Below, in pieces: positions 18,971 to 34,129 of a stretch of DNA of 64,000 nt (its first letter is position 1; each line of letters begins with the position of its first letter). This DNA is from Acanthococcus lagerstroemiae (Eukaryota; Arthropoda; Insecta; Hemiptera; Eriococcidae): NCBI GenBank assembly GCA_031841125.1, contig CM063107.1, forward strand, positions 24,012,499 to 24,076,498, given 5' to 3'. A program made the translations under genes and the position numbers. Below the pieces are notes generated by a model. It saw only the letters and a program-made list of their open reading frames with translations. It searched no databases and was not told the origin of the DNA.

Positions 18971-20055
18971 TTACTCACACACTCTACTTCTAGGATTAGC
19001 TATTTTTAGAAAAGCTGGTGGCCAAGTTTCGGTGCCTGTTGGCATGTTATTTCGATTCAATTCGATAGAATACACTGGTGCCTGAACCTCTTGCTGGTAC
19101 CCTAGGGCCACCAATCGTGCTCTGTGTGAACCGTCAGTCTTGATTTTATAGACCCATTTCAAGCCAATGACCTTGCCCTTTGGAGGACGATCCACGACTT
19201 CCCACACATCATTTTTCCGCCTAGACTTCGTCTCGACTTCTCTAGCTGCATTCCATTCTGGACAGTTTTCTTGATAATTATCAGTAACACAAAACGCGTA
19301 CAGTCATTATACTCCGGTATAATGATGTTTTCAATGGAATCAGGATCGACAACATACTCTTCCAAAGTTTGGGAGTTATCCCCGCTGTAGAACTTATTCT
19401 TGTCAAAATCTATGTCACAAGCGTCAACGATTTTTTGATCCTCTGGGAACCAAACTCGATAACCGACGTTTGTATATCCGACCAAAAATCCCATGCGAGA
19501 TTTATCGCCTAATTTTTTTTGCCGTTCATTAGGAATGTGAACATAAGCCGCACACCCGAATATCCGCAAATTTTTAACGTTTGGCTTCACAGATTTCCAC
19601 ATTTCCACTGGTGTTTTACCCTCAAGCGTCACAGTTGACGTTCGATTAGATAAATACGCGGCAGTCTTGACAGCTTCCGGCCACAGGTACTTGGGCAATC
19701 TGGACTCTAGTAACAAAGCATGTGCCTTATCAAGAATAGTGCGATTTTTCCGTTCCACTTTTCCATTCAACTCATGGATGTAGGGTACTGAATAATCGAT
19801 ATCAATACCTTTTTCTGCACAAAAATTTTGAAACGCCTTAGAGGTGAATTCTCCTCCATTATCACAACGGATACGCGCGATTTTAGTTCCAAATTTAGAA
19901 TTAACAAGGGCTTCAAATTTACGAACATAATTTAAGGTGTCGTCTTTAGTTTCTAATGGAAAAACCATAGTAAACTTAGTATAATCGTCAACTATAACTA
20001 ACGCAAACTTTTCATCAGGGAGACCTACCGGATCTATTGAACCAAATAGATCCAT
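18971..20055 (-). pseudogene. Unit 2 Copia integrase core plus RT stub
   Basis: The integrase frame lost its TGA stop (now CGA) and reads 23 codons into the RT stub in the wrong frame, giving 298 codons. The stub loses its ATG by the same change. Other copy-specific changes are LLLES and KKLGDKS. D23, D65 and E101 are kept. Confidence 0.9.
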
Positions 20056-21070
20056 ATGTTATATTTTTCCGATTTCACATGAGGATAATAACACAACTAG
20101 AACGATAAAATTTTTTTGACAAAAATAATTTAGATAACGAAACGTACAAAATCGATATATCAAATTTCTGTTAAATCGATATTATAACAAAAGGTACGTG
20201 GACAGGGGATAAACTAGAAGAAATTTTACTGCAATCATTGACTAGCTGATAAGTTGAAGTCAGTAAAATATGAGTTTTTCGCTAACTTCCTACACTGGTA
20301 TTGATAAAAGGAAACCAAATCTGAAATGTTGGAGCTTTGAGACAAAGTATCAACGTTTATTAATTTTTTATAAATTAATAAAAATGAAGATAATTTTATC
20401 ACTATTAAATTTACAATTTAATTTAAATACACATATATATAAATACATATATATATATATATATATATAAATACATAAATTCATACATATATAAATACAT
20501 AAATTCATACATAATATATAAATTCATACATATATAAATACATATAAATACATACATATATAAATACATAAATTCATACATATATAAATACATAGTTTTA
20601 ATTCGCGTCATTGTGGTGTCCGAAATGGTCATTAACTGAACTTGAGGTGCCCAGTCATGACGTTGAGGTGCCTGTTTCGGGCACCACAAGGTTTTTACGT
20701 TATTTCAAGCTGAAGTACGAGGTAGGGCATGCCGTCATACCGTTCTTGTTATAGGAATATCGAGAAATCAAGAATCAGCTGACTACGTTCAGTCAAGATT
20801 TTATTTTAAATTACAAACCACAGGTGAGAAGTTGGGAAGTATTTCACTGTGCTCAGGGAGCTGTCAGATCCCTCTATGAAATATCATAAATAAATTCTGC
20901 GGAATACAATCTCATTCTTATCACTTGAAGTTAAGGTTGTTGCAAACTGGGGTACTGTTACAAACTGGCGCAACCACCCTATGTGAACTTAGGCTACACT
21001 AAACTAAAGTCTAGAAAAATGAAACCTCATCGAACTCGAAGTGAAAATGAGTGAGATAATAATTGTAGGT

Positions 21071-21553
21071 TTATTTTACTTTCGGTTCCTTCACTTGTCT
21101 CTCCTTTTTTATTCTTCCGTCTTCATCTCTTAAAACAGGGCCACCCAGATCCATCTTAAGTAGGTCATCGTTCATTATCAATTCAACACACCACACAGTA
21201 ATACTTTTTTTCATGACGGTACAAAATTCAACATAAATCCTTCCCAGCGAATAACCAGTGGGTATAATATTTTTCATGTACAATTCTAATCGATTTTCAT
21301 AACGTACATCAACTAATGGAATGCTACCTAGACACGGATTATAATGAGAAGTACGTTTTTGCGATGCATCATAAATAAATTTCAATACCCATAGGGAATT
21401 ATGTTTCTAGTGAGTAACGTTCAGACCAACAATCTGTCCATCCTGAAATTCGAACATTTCCAATACTTTTATACATTCTGTTAAATTAGACACAGCTGGG
21501 ACTGGTAGTATCAGTATTCTGTTCCGTTTCGGCTGTTCCTTCCTCCTGCTCAT
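21071..21553 (-). pseudogene. Unit 2 copy of the 161-codon ORF, broken by TAG
   Basis: TAG sits at the same codon as in unit 1. The rest of the frame is open from MSRRKEQ to the terminal lysine-rich tail. Confidence 0.8.
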
Positions 21554-22215
21554 ATTTTCAGAATTGCACGGATTCTATTCACAAAACCACGCAATAAATT
21601 ATTAATATTTCTGTAAAATTTTCATACTGTCCGTTAAAACTTCGCAAGGATGCTTACCAACTCGACAAATAAATGCAGTCCGTCACCTACAATTTTACAG
21701 AATCGAAACCATAACCAACAGCCAAAATAATTATACTGATAAGACCCATTCAAAATAATACATAATCACAACATTTACAAGCGCCGAAGAATGCCTCACA
21801 GTACACTGTTTATGCACTCCTCCCATGTTATTTTTTACAAACAATTAATTTACGTAGGCAGATCCTCTTAATAATTACAGTATTTTCATTTTTTACATGT
21901 TTTAGGCTGAACCAACCATAGGCGGCAACTTTGTGGGTGCTCCGAGGCTCGAGCACCACTTGGGATTTTTTGAGCACCCCTTGGAGAATGCCTCAAAAAT
22001 AAAAAATTCATTACATTAAGATCTTCTTTGGCAAATTTCCCCCCCCCCCCTCTAAATTCACGTTATAAAATTTTGTTCAAGCACCCCTTGGGAAAATTGT
22101 AAGTTGCCGCCGTTGGAACCAACAGAGAAGGAAGCCACCTTTGTATTCTTTCGTTATTCAATCAGCTGCTTCACACCGACCAACGCTGTAGAGAAGAACG
22201 CACGTCTCGTAGTAT

Positions 22216-23300
22216 TTACTCAAACACTCTACTTCTAGGATTAGCTATTTTTAGAAAAGCTGGTTGCCAAGTTTCGGTGCCTGTTGGCATGTTATTTCGA
22301 TTCAATTCGATAGAATACACTGGTGCCTGAACCTCTTGCTGGTACCCTAGGGCCACCAATCGTGCTCTGTGTGAACCGTCAGTCTTGATTTTATAGACCC
22401 ATTTCAAGCCAATGACCTTGCCCTTTGGAGGACGATCCGCGACTTCCCACACATCATTTTTCCGCCTAGACTTCATCTCGACTTCTCTAGCTGCATTCCA
22501 TTCTGGACAGTTTTCTTGATAGTTATCAGTAACACAAAACGCGTACAGTCATTATACTCCGGTATAATGATGTTTTCAATGGAATCAGGATCGACAACAT
22601 ACTCTTCCAAAGTTTGGGAGTTATCCCCGCTGTAGAACTTATTCTTGTCAAAATCTATGTCACAAGCGTCAACGATTTTTTGATCCTCTGGGAACCAAAC
22701 TCGATAACCGACGTTTGTATATCCGACCAAAAATCCCATGCGAGATTTATCGTCTAATTTTTTTTGCCGTTCATTAGGAATGTGAACATAAGCCGCACAC
22801 CCGAATATCCGCAAATTTTTAACGTTTGGCTTCACAGATTTCCACATTTCCACTGGTGTTTTACCCTCAAGCGTCACAGTTGACGTTCGATTAGATAAAT
22901 ACGCGGCAGTCTTGACAGCTTCCGGCCACAGGTACTTGGGCAATCTGGAGTCTAGTAACAAAGCATGTGCCTTATCAAGAATAGTGCGATTTTTCCGTTC
23001 CACTTTTCCATTCAACTCATGGATGTAGGGTACTGAATAATCGATATCAATACCTTTTTCTGCACAAAAATTTTGAAACGCCTTAGAGGTGAATTCTCCT
23101 CCATTATCACAACGGATACGCGCGATTTTAGTTCCAAATTTAGAATTAACAAGGGCTTCAAATTTACGAACATAATTTAAGGTGTCGTCTTTAGTTTCTA
23201 ATGGAAAAACCATAGTAAACTTAGTATAATCGTCAACTATAACTAACGCAAACTTTTCATCAGGGAGACCTACCGGATCTATTGAACCAAATAGATCCAT
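22216..23300 (-). pseudogene. Unit 3 Copia integrase core plus RT stub
   Basis: The integrase is open for 275 codons with the triad kept. It has LLITIKK (shared with units 4-6). The stub has EVADRPP and ends RVFE. Confidence 0.9.
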
Positions 23301-23673
23301 ATGTTATATTTTTCCGATTTCACATGAGGATAATAACACAACTAGAACGATAAAATTTTTTTGACAAAAATAATCTAGAAAACGAAATGTACAAAATCGA
23401 TATATCAAATTTCTGTTAAATCGATATTATAACAAAAGGTACGTGGACAGGGGATAAACTAGAAGAAATTTTACTGCAATCATTGACTAGCTGATAAGTT
23501 GAAGTCAGTAAAATATGAGTTTTTCGCTAACTTCCTACACTGGTATTGATAAAAGGAAACCAAATCTGAAATGTTGGAGCTTTGAGACAAAGTATCAACG
23601 TTTATTAATTTTTTATAAATTAATAAAAATAAAGATAATTTTATCACTATTAAATTTACAATTTAATTTAAAT

Positions 23674-23732
<59 letters not shown>

Positions 23733-24337
23733 CATAAATTCATACATATATAAATACATAAATTCATACATAATATATAAATACATAAATTCATACATAT
23801 ATAAATACATATAAATACATACATATATAAATACATAAATTCATACATATATAAATACATAGTCTTAATTCGCGTCATTGTGGTGCCCGAAATGATCATT
23901 AACTGAACTTGAGGTGCCCAGTCATGACGTTGAGGTGCCTGTTTCGGGCACCACAAGGTTTTTACGTTATTTCAAGCTGAAGTACGAGGTAGGGCATGCC
24001 GTCATACCGTTCTTGTTATAGGAATATCGAGAAATCAAGAATCAGCTGACTATGTTCAGTCAAGATTTTATTTTAAATTAAAAACCACAGGTGAGAAGTT
24101 GGGAAGTATTTCACTGTGCTCAGGGAGCTGTCAGATCCCTCTATGAAATATCACAAATAAATTCTGCGGAATACAATCTTATTCTTATCACTTGAAGTTA
24201 AGGTTGTTGCAAACTGGGGTACTGTTACAAACTGGCGCAACCACCCTATGTGAACTTAGGCTACACTAAACTAAAGTCTAGAAAAATGAAACCTCATCGA
24301 ACTCGAAGTGAAAATGAGTGAGATAATAATTGTAGGT

Positions 24338-24820
24338 TTATTTTACTTTCGGTTCCTTCACTTGTCTCTCCTTTTTTATTCTTCCGTCTTCATCTCTTAA
24401 AACAGGGCCACCCAGATCCATCTTAAGTAGGTCATCGTTCATTATCAATTCAACACACCACACAGTAATACTTTTTTTCATGACGGTACAAAATTCAACA
24501 TAAATCCTTCCCAGCGAATAAGCAGTGGGTATAATATTTTTCATGTACAATTCTAATCGATTTTCATAACGTACATCAACTAATGGAATGCTACCTAGAC
24601 ACGGATTATAATGAGAAGTACGTTTTTGCGATGCATCATAAATAAATTTCAATACCCATAGGGAATTATGTTTCTAGTGAGTAACGTTCAGACCAACAAT
24701 CTGTCCATCCTGAAATTCGAACATTTCCAATACTGTTATACATTCTGTTAAATTAGACACAGCTGGGACTGGTAGTATCGGTATTCTGTTCCGTTTCGGC
24801 TGTTCCTTCCTCCTGCTCAT
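24338..24820 (-). pseudogene. Unit 3 copy of the 161-codon ORF, broken by TAG
   Basis: It has the shared TAG, plus PTAYSL (G to A), seen otherwise only in unit 4. Confidence 0.8.
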
Positions 24821-25484
24821 ATTTTCAGAATTGCACGGATTCTATTCACAAAACCAGGCATTAAATTATTAATATTACTGTAAAATTTTCATACTGTCCG
24901 TTAAAACTTCGCAAGGATGCTTACCAACTCGACAAATAAATGCAGTCCGTCACCTACAATTTTACAGAATCGAAACCATAACCAACAGCCAAAATAATTA
25001 TACTGATAAGACCCATTCAAAATAATACATAATCACAACATTTACAAGCGCCGAAGAATGCCTCACAGTACACTGTTTATGCACTCCTCCGGTGTTATTT
25101 TTTACAAAAAATTAATTTACGTAGGCAGATCCTCTTAATAATTACAGTATTTTCATTTTTTACATGTTTTAGGCTGAACCAACCATAGGCGGCAACTTTG
25201 TGGGTGCTCTGGGGCTCGAGCACCACTTGGGATTTTTTGAGCACCCCTTGGGGAATTCCTCAAAAATAAAAAATTCATTACATTAAGATCTTCTTTGGCA
25301 AATTCCCCCCCCCCCTCCCTCTAAATTCACGTTATAAAATTTTGTTCAAGCACCCCTTGGGAAAATTGTAAGTTGCCGCCGTTGGAACCAACAGAGAAGG
25401 AAGCCACCTTTGTATTCTTTCGTTATTCAATCAGCTGCTTTACACCGACCAACGCTGTAGAGAAGAACGCACGTCTCGTAGTAT

Positions 25485-26569
25485 TTACTCACACACTCTA
25501 CTTCTAGGATTAGCTATTTTTAGAAAAGCTGGTTGCCAAGTTTCGGTGCCTGTTGGCATGTTATTTCGATTCAATTCGATAGAATACACTGGTGCCTGAA
25601 CCTCTTGCTGGTACCCTAGGGCCACCAATCGTGCTCTGTGTGAACCGTCAGTCTTGATTTTATAGACCCATTTCAAGCCAATGACCTTGCCCTTTGGAGG
25701 ACGATCCGCGACTTCCCACACATCATTTTTCCGCCTAGACTTCATCTCGACTTCTCTAGCTGCATTCCATTCTGGACAGTTTTCTTGATAGTTATCAGTA
25801 ACACAAAACGCGTACAGTCATTATACTCCGGTATAATGATGTTTTCAATGGAATCAGGATCGACAACATACTCTTCCAAAGTTTGGGAGTTATCCCCGCT
25901 GTAGAACTTATTCTTGTCAAAATCTATGTCACAAGCGTCAACGATTTTTTGATCCTCTGGGAACCAAACTCGATAACCGACGTTTGTATATCCGACCAAA
26001 AATCCCATGCGAGATTTATCGTCTAATTTTTTTTGCCGTTCATTAGGAATGTGAACATAAGCCGCACACCCGAATATCCGCAAATTTTTAACGTTTGGCT
26101 TCACAGATTTCCACATTTCCACTGGTGTTTTACCCTCAAGCGTCACAGTTGACGTTCGATTAGATAAATACGCGGCAGTCTTGACAGCTTCCGGCCACAG
26201 GTACTTGGGCAATCTGGAGTCTAGTAACAAAGCATGTGCCTTATCAAGAATAGTGCGATTTTTCCGTTCCACTTTTCCATTCAACTCATGGATGTAGGGT
26301 ACTGAATAATCGATATCAATACCTTTTTCTGCACAAAAATTTTGAAACGCCTTAGAGGTGAATTCTCCTCCATTATCACAACGGATATGCGCGATTTTAG
26401 TTCCAAATTTAGAATTAACAAGGGCTTCAAATTTACGAACATAATTTAAGGTGTCGTCTTTAGTTTCTAATGGAAAAACCATAGTAAACTTAGTATAATC
26501 GTCAACTATAACTAACGCAAACTTTTCATCAGGGAGACCTACCGGATCTATTGAACCAAATAGATCCAT
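25485..26569 (-). pseudogene. Unit 4 Copia integrase core plus RT stub
   Basis: The frame is open for 275 codons. A unique R to H change gives KIAHIRCDNGG, three residues before D65. EVADRPP and LLITIKK are shared with unit 3. Confidence 0.9.
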
Positions 26570-26946
26570 ATGTTATATTTTTCCGATTTCACATGAGGAT
26601 AATAACACAACTAGAACGATAAAATTTTTTTGACAAAAATAATCTAGAAAACGAAATGTACAAAATCGATATATCAAATTTCTGTTAAATCGATATTATA
26701 ACAAAAGGTACGTGGACAGGGGATAAACTAGAAGAAATTTTACTGCAATCATTGACTAGCTGATAAGTTGAAGTCAGTAAAATATGAGTTTTTCGCTAAC
26801 TTCCTACACTGGTATTGATAAAAGGAAACCAAATCTGAAATGTTGGAGCTTTGAGACAAAGTTTCAACGTTTATTAATTTTTTATAAATTAATAAAAATA
26901 AAGATAATTTTATCACTATTAAATTTACAATTTAATTTAAATACAC

Positions 26947-26997
<51 letters not shown>

Positions 26998-27602
26998 CAT
27001 AAATTCATACATATATAAATACATAAATTCATACATAATATATAAATACATAAATTCATACATATATAAATACATATAAATACATACATATATAAATACA
27101 TAAATTCATACATATATAAATACATAGTCTTAATTCGCGTCATTGTGGTGCCCGAAATGATCATTAACTGAACTTGAGGTGTCCAGTCATGACGTTGAGG
27201 TGCCTGTTTCGGGCACCACAAGGTTTTTACGTTATTTCAAGCTGAAGTACGAGGTAGGGCATGCCGTCATACCGTTCTTGTTATAGGAATATCGAGAAAT
27301 CAAGAATCAGCTGACTACGTTCAGTCAAGATTTTATTTTAAATTAAAAACCACAGGTGAGAAGTTGGGAAGTATTTCACTGTGCTCAGGGAGCTGTCAGA
27401 TCCCTCTATGAAATATCACAAATAAATTCTGCGGAATACAATCTTATTCTTATCACTTGAAGTTAAGGTTGTTGCAAACTGGGGTACTGTTACAAACTGG
27501 CGCAACCACCCTATGTGAACTTAGGCTACACTAAACTAAAGTCTAGAAAAATGAAACCTCATCGAACTCGAAGTGAAAATGAGTGAGATAATAATTGTAG
27601 GT

Positions 27603-28085
27603 TTATTTTACTTTCGGTTCCTTCACTTGTCTCTCCTTTTTTATTCTTCCGTCTTCATCTCTTAAAACAGGGCCACCCAGATCCATCTTAAGTAGGTCAT
27701 CGTTCATTATCAATTCAACACACCACACAGTAATACTTTTTTTCATGACGGTACAAAATTCAACATAAATCCTTCCCAGCGAATAAGCAGTGGGTATAAT
27801 ATTTTTCATGTACAATTCTAATCGATTTTCATAACGTACATCAACTAATGGAATGCTACCTAGACACGGATTATAATGAGAAGTACGTTTTTGCGATGCA
27901 TCATAAATAAATTTCAATACCCATAGGGAATTATGTTTCTAGTGAGTAACGTTCAGACCAACAATCTGTCCATCCTGAAATTCGAACATTTCCAATACTG
28001 TTATACATTCTGTTAAATTAGACACAGCTGGGACTGGTAGTATCGGTATTCTGTTCCGTTTCGGCTGTTCCTTCCTCCTGCTCAT
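27603..28085 (-). pseudogene. Unit 4 copy of the 161-codon ORF, broken by TAG
   Basis: It carries the shared TAG and PTAYSL, with no further break seen. Confidence 0.8.
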
Positions 28086-28747
28086 ATTTTCAGAATTGCA
28101 CGGATCCTATTCACAAAACCAGGCATTAAATTATTAATATTACTGTAAAATTTTCATACTGTCCGTTAAAACTTCGCAAGGATGCTTACCAACTCGACAA
28201 ATAAATGCAGTCCGTCACCTACAATTTTACAGAATCGAAACCATAACCAACAGCCAAAATAATTATACTGATAAGACCCATTCAAAATAATACATAATCA
28301 CAACATTTACAAACGCCGAAGAATGCCTCACAGTACACTGTTTATGCACTCCTCCCGTGTTATTTTTTACAAAAAATTAATTTACGTAGGCAGATCCTCT
28401 TAATAATTACAGTATTTTCATTTTTTACATGTTTTAGGCTGAACCAACCATAGGCGGCAACTTTGTGGGTGCTCCGGGGCTCGAGCACCACTTGGGATTT
28501 TTTGAGCACCCCTTGGGGAATGCCTCAAAAATAAAAAATTCATTACATTAAGATCTTCTTTGGCAAATTTCCCCCCCCCCCCTCTAAATTCACGTTATAA
28601 AATTTTGTTCAAGCACCCCTTGGGAAAATTGTAAGTTGCCGCCGTTGGAACCAACAGAGAAGGAAGCCACCTTTGTATTCTTTCGTTATTCAATCAGCTG
28701 CTTTACACCGACCAACGCTGTAGAGAAGAACGCACGTCTCGTAGTAT

Positions 28748-29832
28748 TTACTCACACACTCTACTTCTAGGATTAGCTATTTTTAGAAAAGCTGGTTGCC
28801 AAGTTTCGGTGCCTGTTGGCATGTTATTTCGATTCAATTCTATAGAATACACTGGTGCCTGAACCTCTTGCTGGTACCCTAGGGCCACCAATCGTGCTCT
28901 GTGTGAACCGTCAGTCTTGATTTTATAGACCCATTTCAAGCCAATGACCTTGCCCTTTGGAGGACGATCCACGACTTCCCACACATCATTTTTCCGCCTA
29001 GACTTCATCTCGACTTCTCTAGCTGCATTCCATTCTGGACAGTTTTCTTGATAGTTATCAGTAACACAAAACGCGTACAGTCATTATACTCCGGTGTAAT
29101 GATGTTTTCAATGGAATCAGGATCGACAACATACTCTTCCAAAGTTTGGGAGTTATCCCCGCTGTAGAACTTATTCTTGTCAAAATCTATGTCACAAGCG
29201 TCAACGATTTTTTGATCCTCTGGGAACCAAACTCGATAACCGACGTTTGTATATCCGACCAAAAATCCCATGCGAGATTTATCGTCTAATTTTTTTTGCC
29301 GTTCATTAGGAATGTGAACATAAGCCGCACACCCGAATATCCGCAAATTTTTAACGTTTGGCTTCACAGATTTCCACATTTCCACTGGTGTTTTACCCTC
29401 AAGCGTCACAGTTGACGTTCGATTAGATAAATACGCGGCAGTCTTGACAGCTTCCGGCCACAGGTACTTGGGCAATCTGGAGTCTAGTAACAAAGCATGT
29501 GCCTTATCAAGAATAGTGCGATTTTTCCGTTCCACTTTTCCATTCAACTCATGGATGTAGGGTACTGAATAATCGATATCAATACCTTTTTCTGCACAAA
29601 AATTTTGAAACGCCTTAGAGGTGAATTCTCCTCCATTATCACAACGGATACGCGCGATTTTAGTTCCAAATTTAGAATTAACAAGGGCTTCAAATTTACG
29701 AACATAATTTAAGGTGTCGTCTTTAGTTTCTAATGGAAAAACCATAGTAAACTTAGTATAATCGTCAACTATAACTAACGCAAACTTTTCATCAGGGAGA
29801 CCTACCGGATCTATTGAACCAAATAGATCCAT
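28748..29832 (-). pseudogene. Unit 5 Copia integrase core plus RT stub
   Basis: The frame is open for 275 codons, identical in translation to unit 6, with IITPEY and LLITIKK. The stub has EVVDRPP with GLKW. Confidence 0.9.
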
Positions 29833-30219
29833 AAGTTATATTTTTCCGATTTCACATGAGGATAATAACACAACTAGAACGATAAAATTTTTTTGACAAA
29901 AATAATCTAGATAACGAAACGTACAAAATCGATATATCAAATTTCTGTTAAATCGATATTATAACAAAAGGTACGTGGACAGGGGATAAACTAGAAGAAA
30001 TTTTACTGCAATCATTGACTAGCTGATAAGTTGAAGTCAGTAAAATATGAGTTTTTCGCTAACTTCCTACACTGGTATTGATAAAAGGAAACCAAATCTG
30101 AAATGTTGGAGCTTTGAGACAAAGTATCAACGTTTATTAATTTTTTATAAATTAATAAAAATAAAGATAATTTTATCACTATTAAATTTACAATTTAATT
30201 TAAATACACATATATATAA

Positions 30220-30264
<45 letters not shown>

Positions 30265-30861
30265 CATAAATTCATACATATATAAATACATAAATTCATA
30301 CATAATATATAAATTCATACATATATAAATACATATAAATACATACATATATAAATACATAAATTCATACATATATAAATACATAGTTTTAATTCGCGTC
30401 ATTGTGGTGTCCGAAATGGTCATTAACTGAACTTGAGGTGCCCAGTCATGACGTTGAGGTGCCTGTTTCGGGCACCACAAGGTTTTTACGTTATTTCAAG
30501 CTGAAGTACGAGGTAGGGCATGCCGTCATACCGTTCTTGTTATAGGAATATCGAGAAATCAAGAATCAGCTGACTACGTTCAGTCAAGATTTTATTTTAA
30601 ATTACAAACCACAGGTGAGAAGTTGGGAAGTATTTCACTGTGCTCAGGGAGCTGTCAGATCCCTCTATGAAATATCACAAATAAATTCTGCGGAATACAA
30701 TCTTATTCTTATCACTTGAAGTTAAGGTTGTTGCAAACTGGGGTACTGTTACAAACTGGCGCAACCACCCTATGTGAACTTAGGCTACACTAAATTAAAG
30801 TCTAGAAAAATGAAACTTCATCGAACTCGAAGTCAAAATGAGTGAGATAATAATTGTAGGT

Positions 30862-31344
30862 TTATTTTACTTTCGGTTCCTTCACTTGTCTCTCCTTTTT
30901 TATTCTTCCGTCTTCATCTCTTAAAACAGGGCCACCCAGATCCATCTTAAGTAGGTCATCGTTCATTATCAATTCAACACACCACACAGTAATACTTTTT
31001 TTCATGACGGTACAAAATTCAACATAAATCCTTCCCAGCGAATAACCAGTGGGTATAATATTTTTCATGTACAATTCTAATCGATTTTCATAACGTACAT
31101 CAACTAATGGAATGCTACCTAGACACGGATTATAATGAGAAGTACGTTTTTGCGATGCATCATAAATAAATTTCAATACCCATAGGGAATTATGTTTCTA
31201 GTGAGTAACGTTCAGACCAACAATCTGTCCATCCTGAAATTCGAACATTTCCAATACTGTTATACATTCTGTTAAATTAGACACAGCTGGGACTGGTAGT
31301 ATCGGTATTCTGTTCCGTTTCGGCTGTTCCTTCCTCCTGCTCAT
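30862..31344 (-). pseudogene. Unit 5 copy of the 161-codon ORF, broken by TAG
   Basis: It has the shared TAG. The 104-codon downstream part is the commonest version (PTGYSL, NDDLLKMDL). Confidence 0.8.
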
Positions 31345-32008
31345 ATTTTCAGAATTGCACGGATCCTATTCACAAAACCAGGCATTAAATTATTAATATT
31401 ACTGTAAAATTTTCATACTGTCCGTTAAAACTTCGCAAGGATGCTTACCAACTCGACAAATAAATGCAGTCCGTCACCTACAATTTTACAGAATCGAAAC
31501 CATAACCAACAGCCAAAATAATTATACTGATAAGACCCATTCAAAATAATACATAATCACAACATTTACAAACGCCGAAGAATGCCTCACAGTACACTGT
31601 TTATGCACTCCTCCGGTGTTATTTTTTACAAAAAATTAATTTACGTAGGCAGATCCTCTTAATAATTACAGTATTTTCATTTTTTACATGTTTTAGGCTG
31701 AACCAACCATAGGCGGCAACTTTGTGGGTGCTCTGGGGCTCGAGCACCACTTGGGATTTTTTGAGCACCTCTTGGGGAATTCCTCAAAAATAAAAAATTC
31801 ATTACATTAAGATCTTCTTTGGCAAATTCCCCCCCCCCCTCCCTCTAAATTCACGTTATAAAATTTTGTTCAAGCACCCCTTGGGAAAATTGTAAGTTGC
31901 CGCCGTTGGAACCAACAGAGAAGGAAGCCACCTTTGTATTCTTTCGTTATTCAATCAGCTGCTTTACACCGACCAACGCTGTAGAGAAGAACGCACGTCT
32001 CGTAGTAT

Positions 32009-33093
32009 TTACTCACACACTCTACTTCTAGGATTAGCTATTTTTAGAAAAGCTGGTTGCCAAGTTTCGGTGCCTGTTGGCATGTTATTTCGATTCAATT
32101 CTATAGAATACACTGGTGCCTGAACCTCTTGCTGGTACCCTAGGGCCACCAATCGTGCTCTGTGTGAACCGTCAGTCTTGATTTTATAGACCCATTTCAA
32201 GCCAATGACCTTGCCCTTTGGAGGACGATCCACGACTTCCCACACATCATTTTTCCGCCTAGACTTCATCTCGACTTCTCTAGCTGCATTCCATTCTGGA
32301 CAGTTTTCTTGATAGTTATCAGTAACACAAAACGCGTACAGTCATTATACTCCGGTGTAATGATGTTTTCAATGGAATCAGGATCGACAACATACTCTTC
32401 CAAAGTTTGGGAGTTATCCCCGCTGTAGAACTTATTCTTGTCAAAATCTATGTCACAAGCGTCAACGATTTTTTGATCCTCTGGGAACCAAACTCGATAA
32501 CCGACGTTTGTATATCCGACCAAAAATCCCATGCGAGATTTATCGTCTAATTTTTTTTGCCGTTCATTAGGAATGTGAACATAAGCCGCACACCCGAATA
32601 TCCGCAAATTTTTAACGTTTGGCTTCACAGATTTCCACATTTCCACTGGTGTTTTACCCTCAAGCGTCACAGTTGACGTTCGATTAGATAAATACGCGGC
32701 AGTCTTGACAGCTTCCGGCCACAGGTACTTGGGCAATCTGGAGTCTAGTAACAAAGCATGTGCCTTATCAAGAATAGTGCGATTTTTCCGTTCCACTTTT
32801 CCATTCAACTCATGGATGTAGGGTACTGAATAATCGATATCAATACCTTTTTCTGCACAAAAATTTTGAAACGCCTTAGAGGTGAATTCTCCTCCATTAT
32901 CACAACGGATACGCGCGATTTTAGTTCCAAATTTAGAATTAACAAGGGCTTCAAATTTACGAACATAATTTAAGGTGTCGTCTTTAGTTTCTAATGGAAA
33001 AACCATAGTAAACTTAGTATAATCGTCAACTATAACTAACGCAAACTTTTCATCAGGGAGACCTACCGGATCTATTGAACCAAATAGATCCAT
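32009..33093 (-). pseudogene. Unit 6 Copia integrase core plus RT stub
   Basis: The integrase frame is open with the same residues as unit 5. The upstream LTR has the same AGTTAT end. Confidence 0.9.
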
Positions 33094-33480
33094 AAGTTAT
33101 ATTTTTCCGATTTCACATGAGGATAATAACACAACTAGAACGATAAAATTTTTTTGACAAAAATAATCTAGATAACGAAACGTACAAAATCGATATATCA
33201 AATTTCTGTTAAATCGATATTATAACAAAAGGTACGTGGACAGGGGATAAACTAGAAGAAATTTTACTGCAATCATTGACTAGCTGATAAGTTGAAGTCA
33301 GTAAAATATGAGTTTTTCGCTAACTTCCTACACTGGTATTGATAAAAGGAAACCAAATCTGAAATGTTGGAGCTTTGAGACAAAGTATCAACGTTTATTA
33401 ATTTTTTATAAATTAATAAAAATAAAGATAATTTTATCACTATTAAATTTACAATTTAATTTAAATACACATATATATAA

Positions 33481-33532
<52 letters not shown>

Positions 33533-34129
33533 CATAAATTCATACATATATAAATACATAAATTCATACATAATATATAAATTCATACATATATAAATAC
33601 ATATAAATACATACATATATAAATACATAAATTCATACATATATAAATACATAGTTTTAATTCGCGTCATTGTGGTGTCCGAAATGGTCATTAACTGAAC
33701 TTGAGGTGCCCAGTCATGACGTTGAGGTGCCTGTTTCGGGCACCACAAGGTTTTTACGTTATTTCAAGCTGAAGTACGAGGTAGGGCATGCCGTCATACC
33801 GTTCTTGTTATAGGAATATCGAGAAATCAAGAATCAGCTGACTACGTTCAGTCAAGATTTTATTTTAAATTACAAACCACAGGTGAGAAGTTGGGAAGTA
33901 TTTCACTGTGCTCAGGGAGCTGTCAGATCCCTCTATGAAATATCATAAATAAATTCTGCGGAATACAATCTCATTCTTATCACTTGAAGTTAAGGTTGTT
34001 GCAAACTGGGGTACTGTTACAAACTGGCGCAACCACCCTATGTGAACTTAGGCTACACTAAACTAAAGTCTAGAAAAATGAAACTTCATCGAACTCGAAG
34101 TGAAAATGAGTGAGATAATAATTGTAGGT

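Larger units (their letters stand above)
18872..22116. repeat. Tandem array unit 2 (3,245 bp)
   Basis: It has the same order of parts as unit 1, with a shorter microsatellite (about 20432-20595). The MITE has GAATGCCTC, TTTCCCC and CTCCCATG variants that recur only in unit 4. The RT stub has GLKW, shared with units 3-6. Confidence 0.97.
22117..25385. repeat. Tandem array unit 3 (3,269 bp)
   Basis: The microsatellite is at about 23682-23862, with a long uninterrupted AT run. It shares with unit 4 the changes giving EVADRPP in the RT stub and PTAYSL in the 161-codon ORF. Confidence 0.97.
25386..28648. repeat. Tandem array unit 4 (3,263 bp)
   Basis: The Copia half and 161-codon ORF resemble unit 3, but the MITE half carries unit 2-type variants, so the unit looks mosaic. 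Microsatellite at about 26946-27127. Confidence 0.97.
28649..31909. repeat. Tandem array unit 5 (3,261 bp)
   Basis: Microsatellite at about 30212-30387. It shares with unit 6 the altered LTR end (AGTTAT) and the change giving IITPEY in the integrase. Confidence 0.97.
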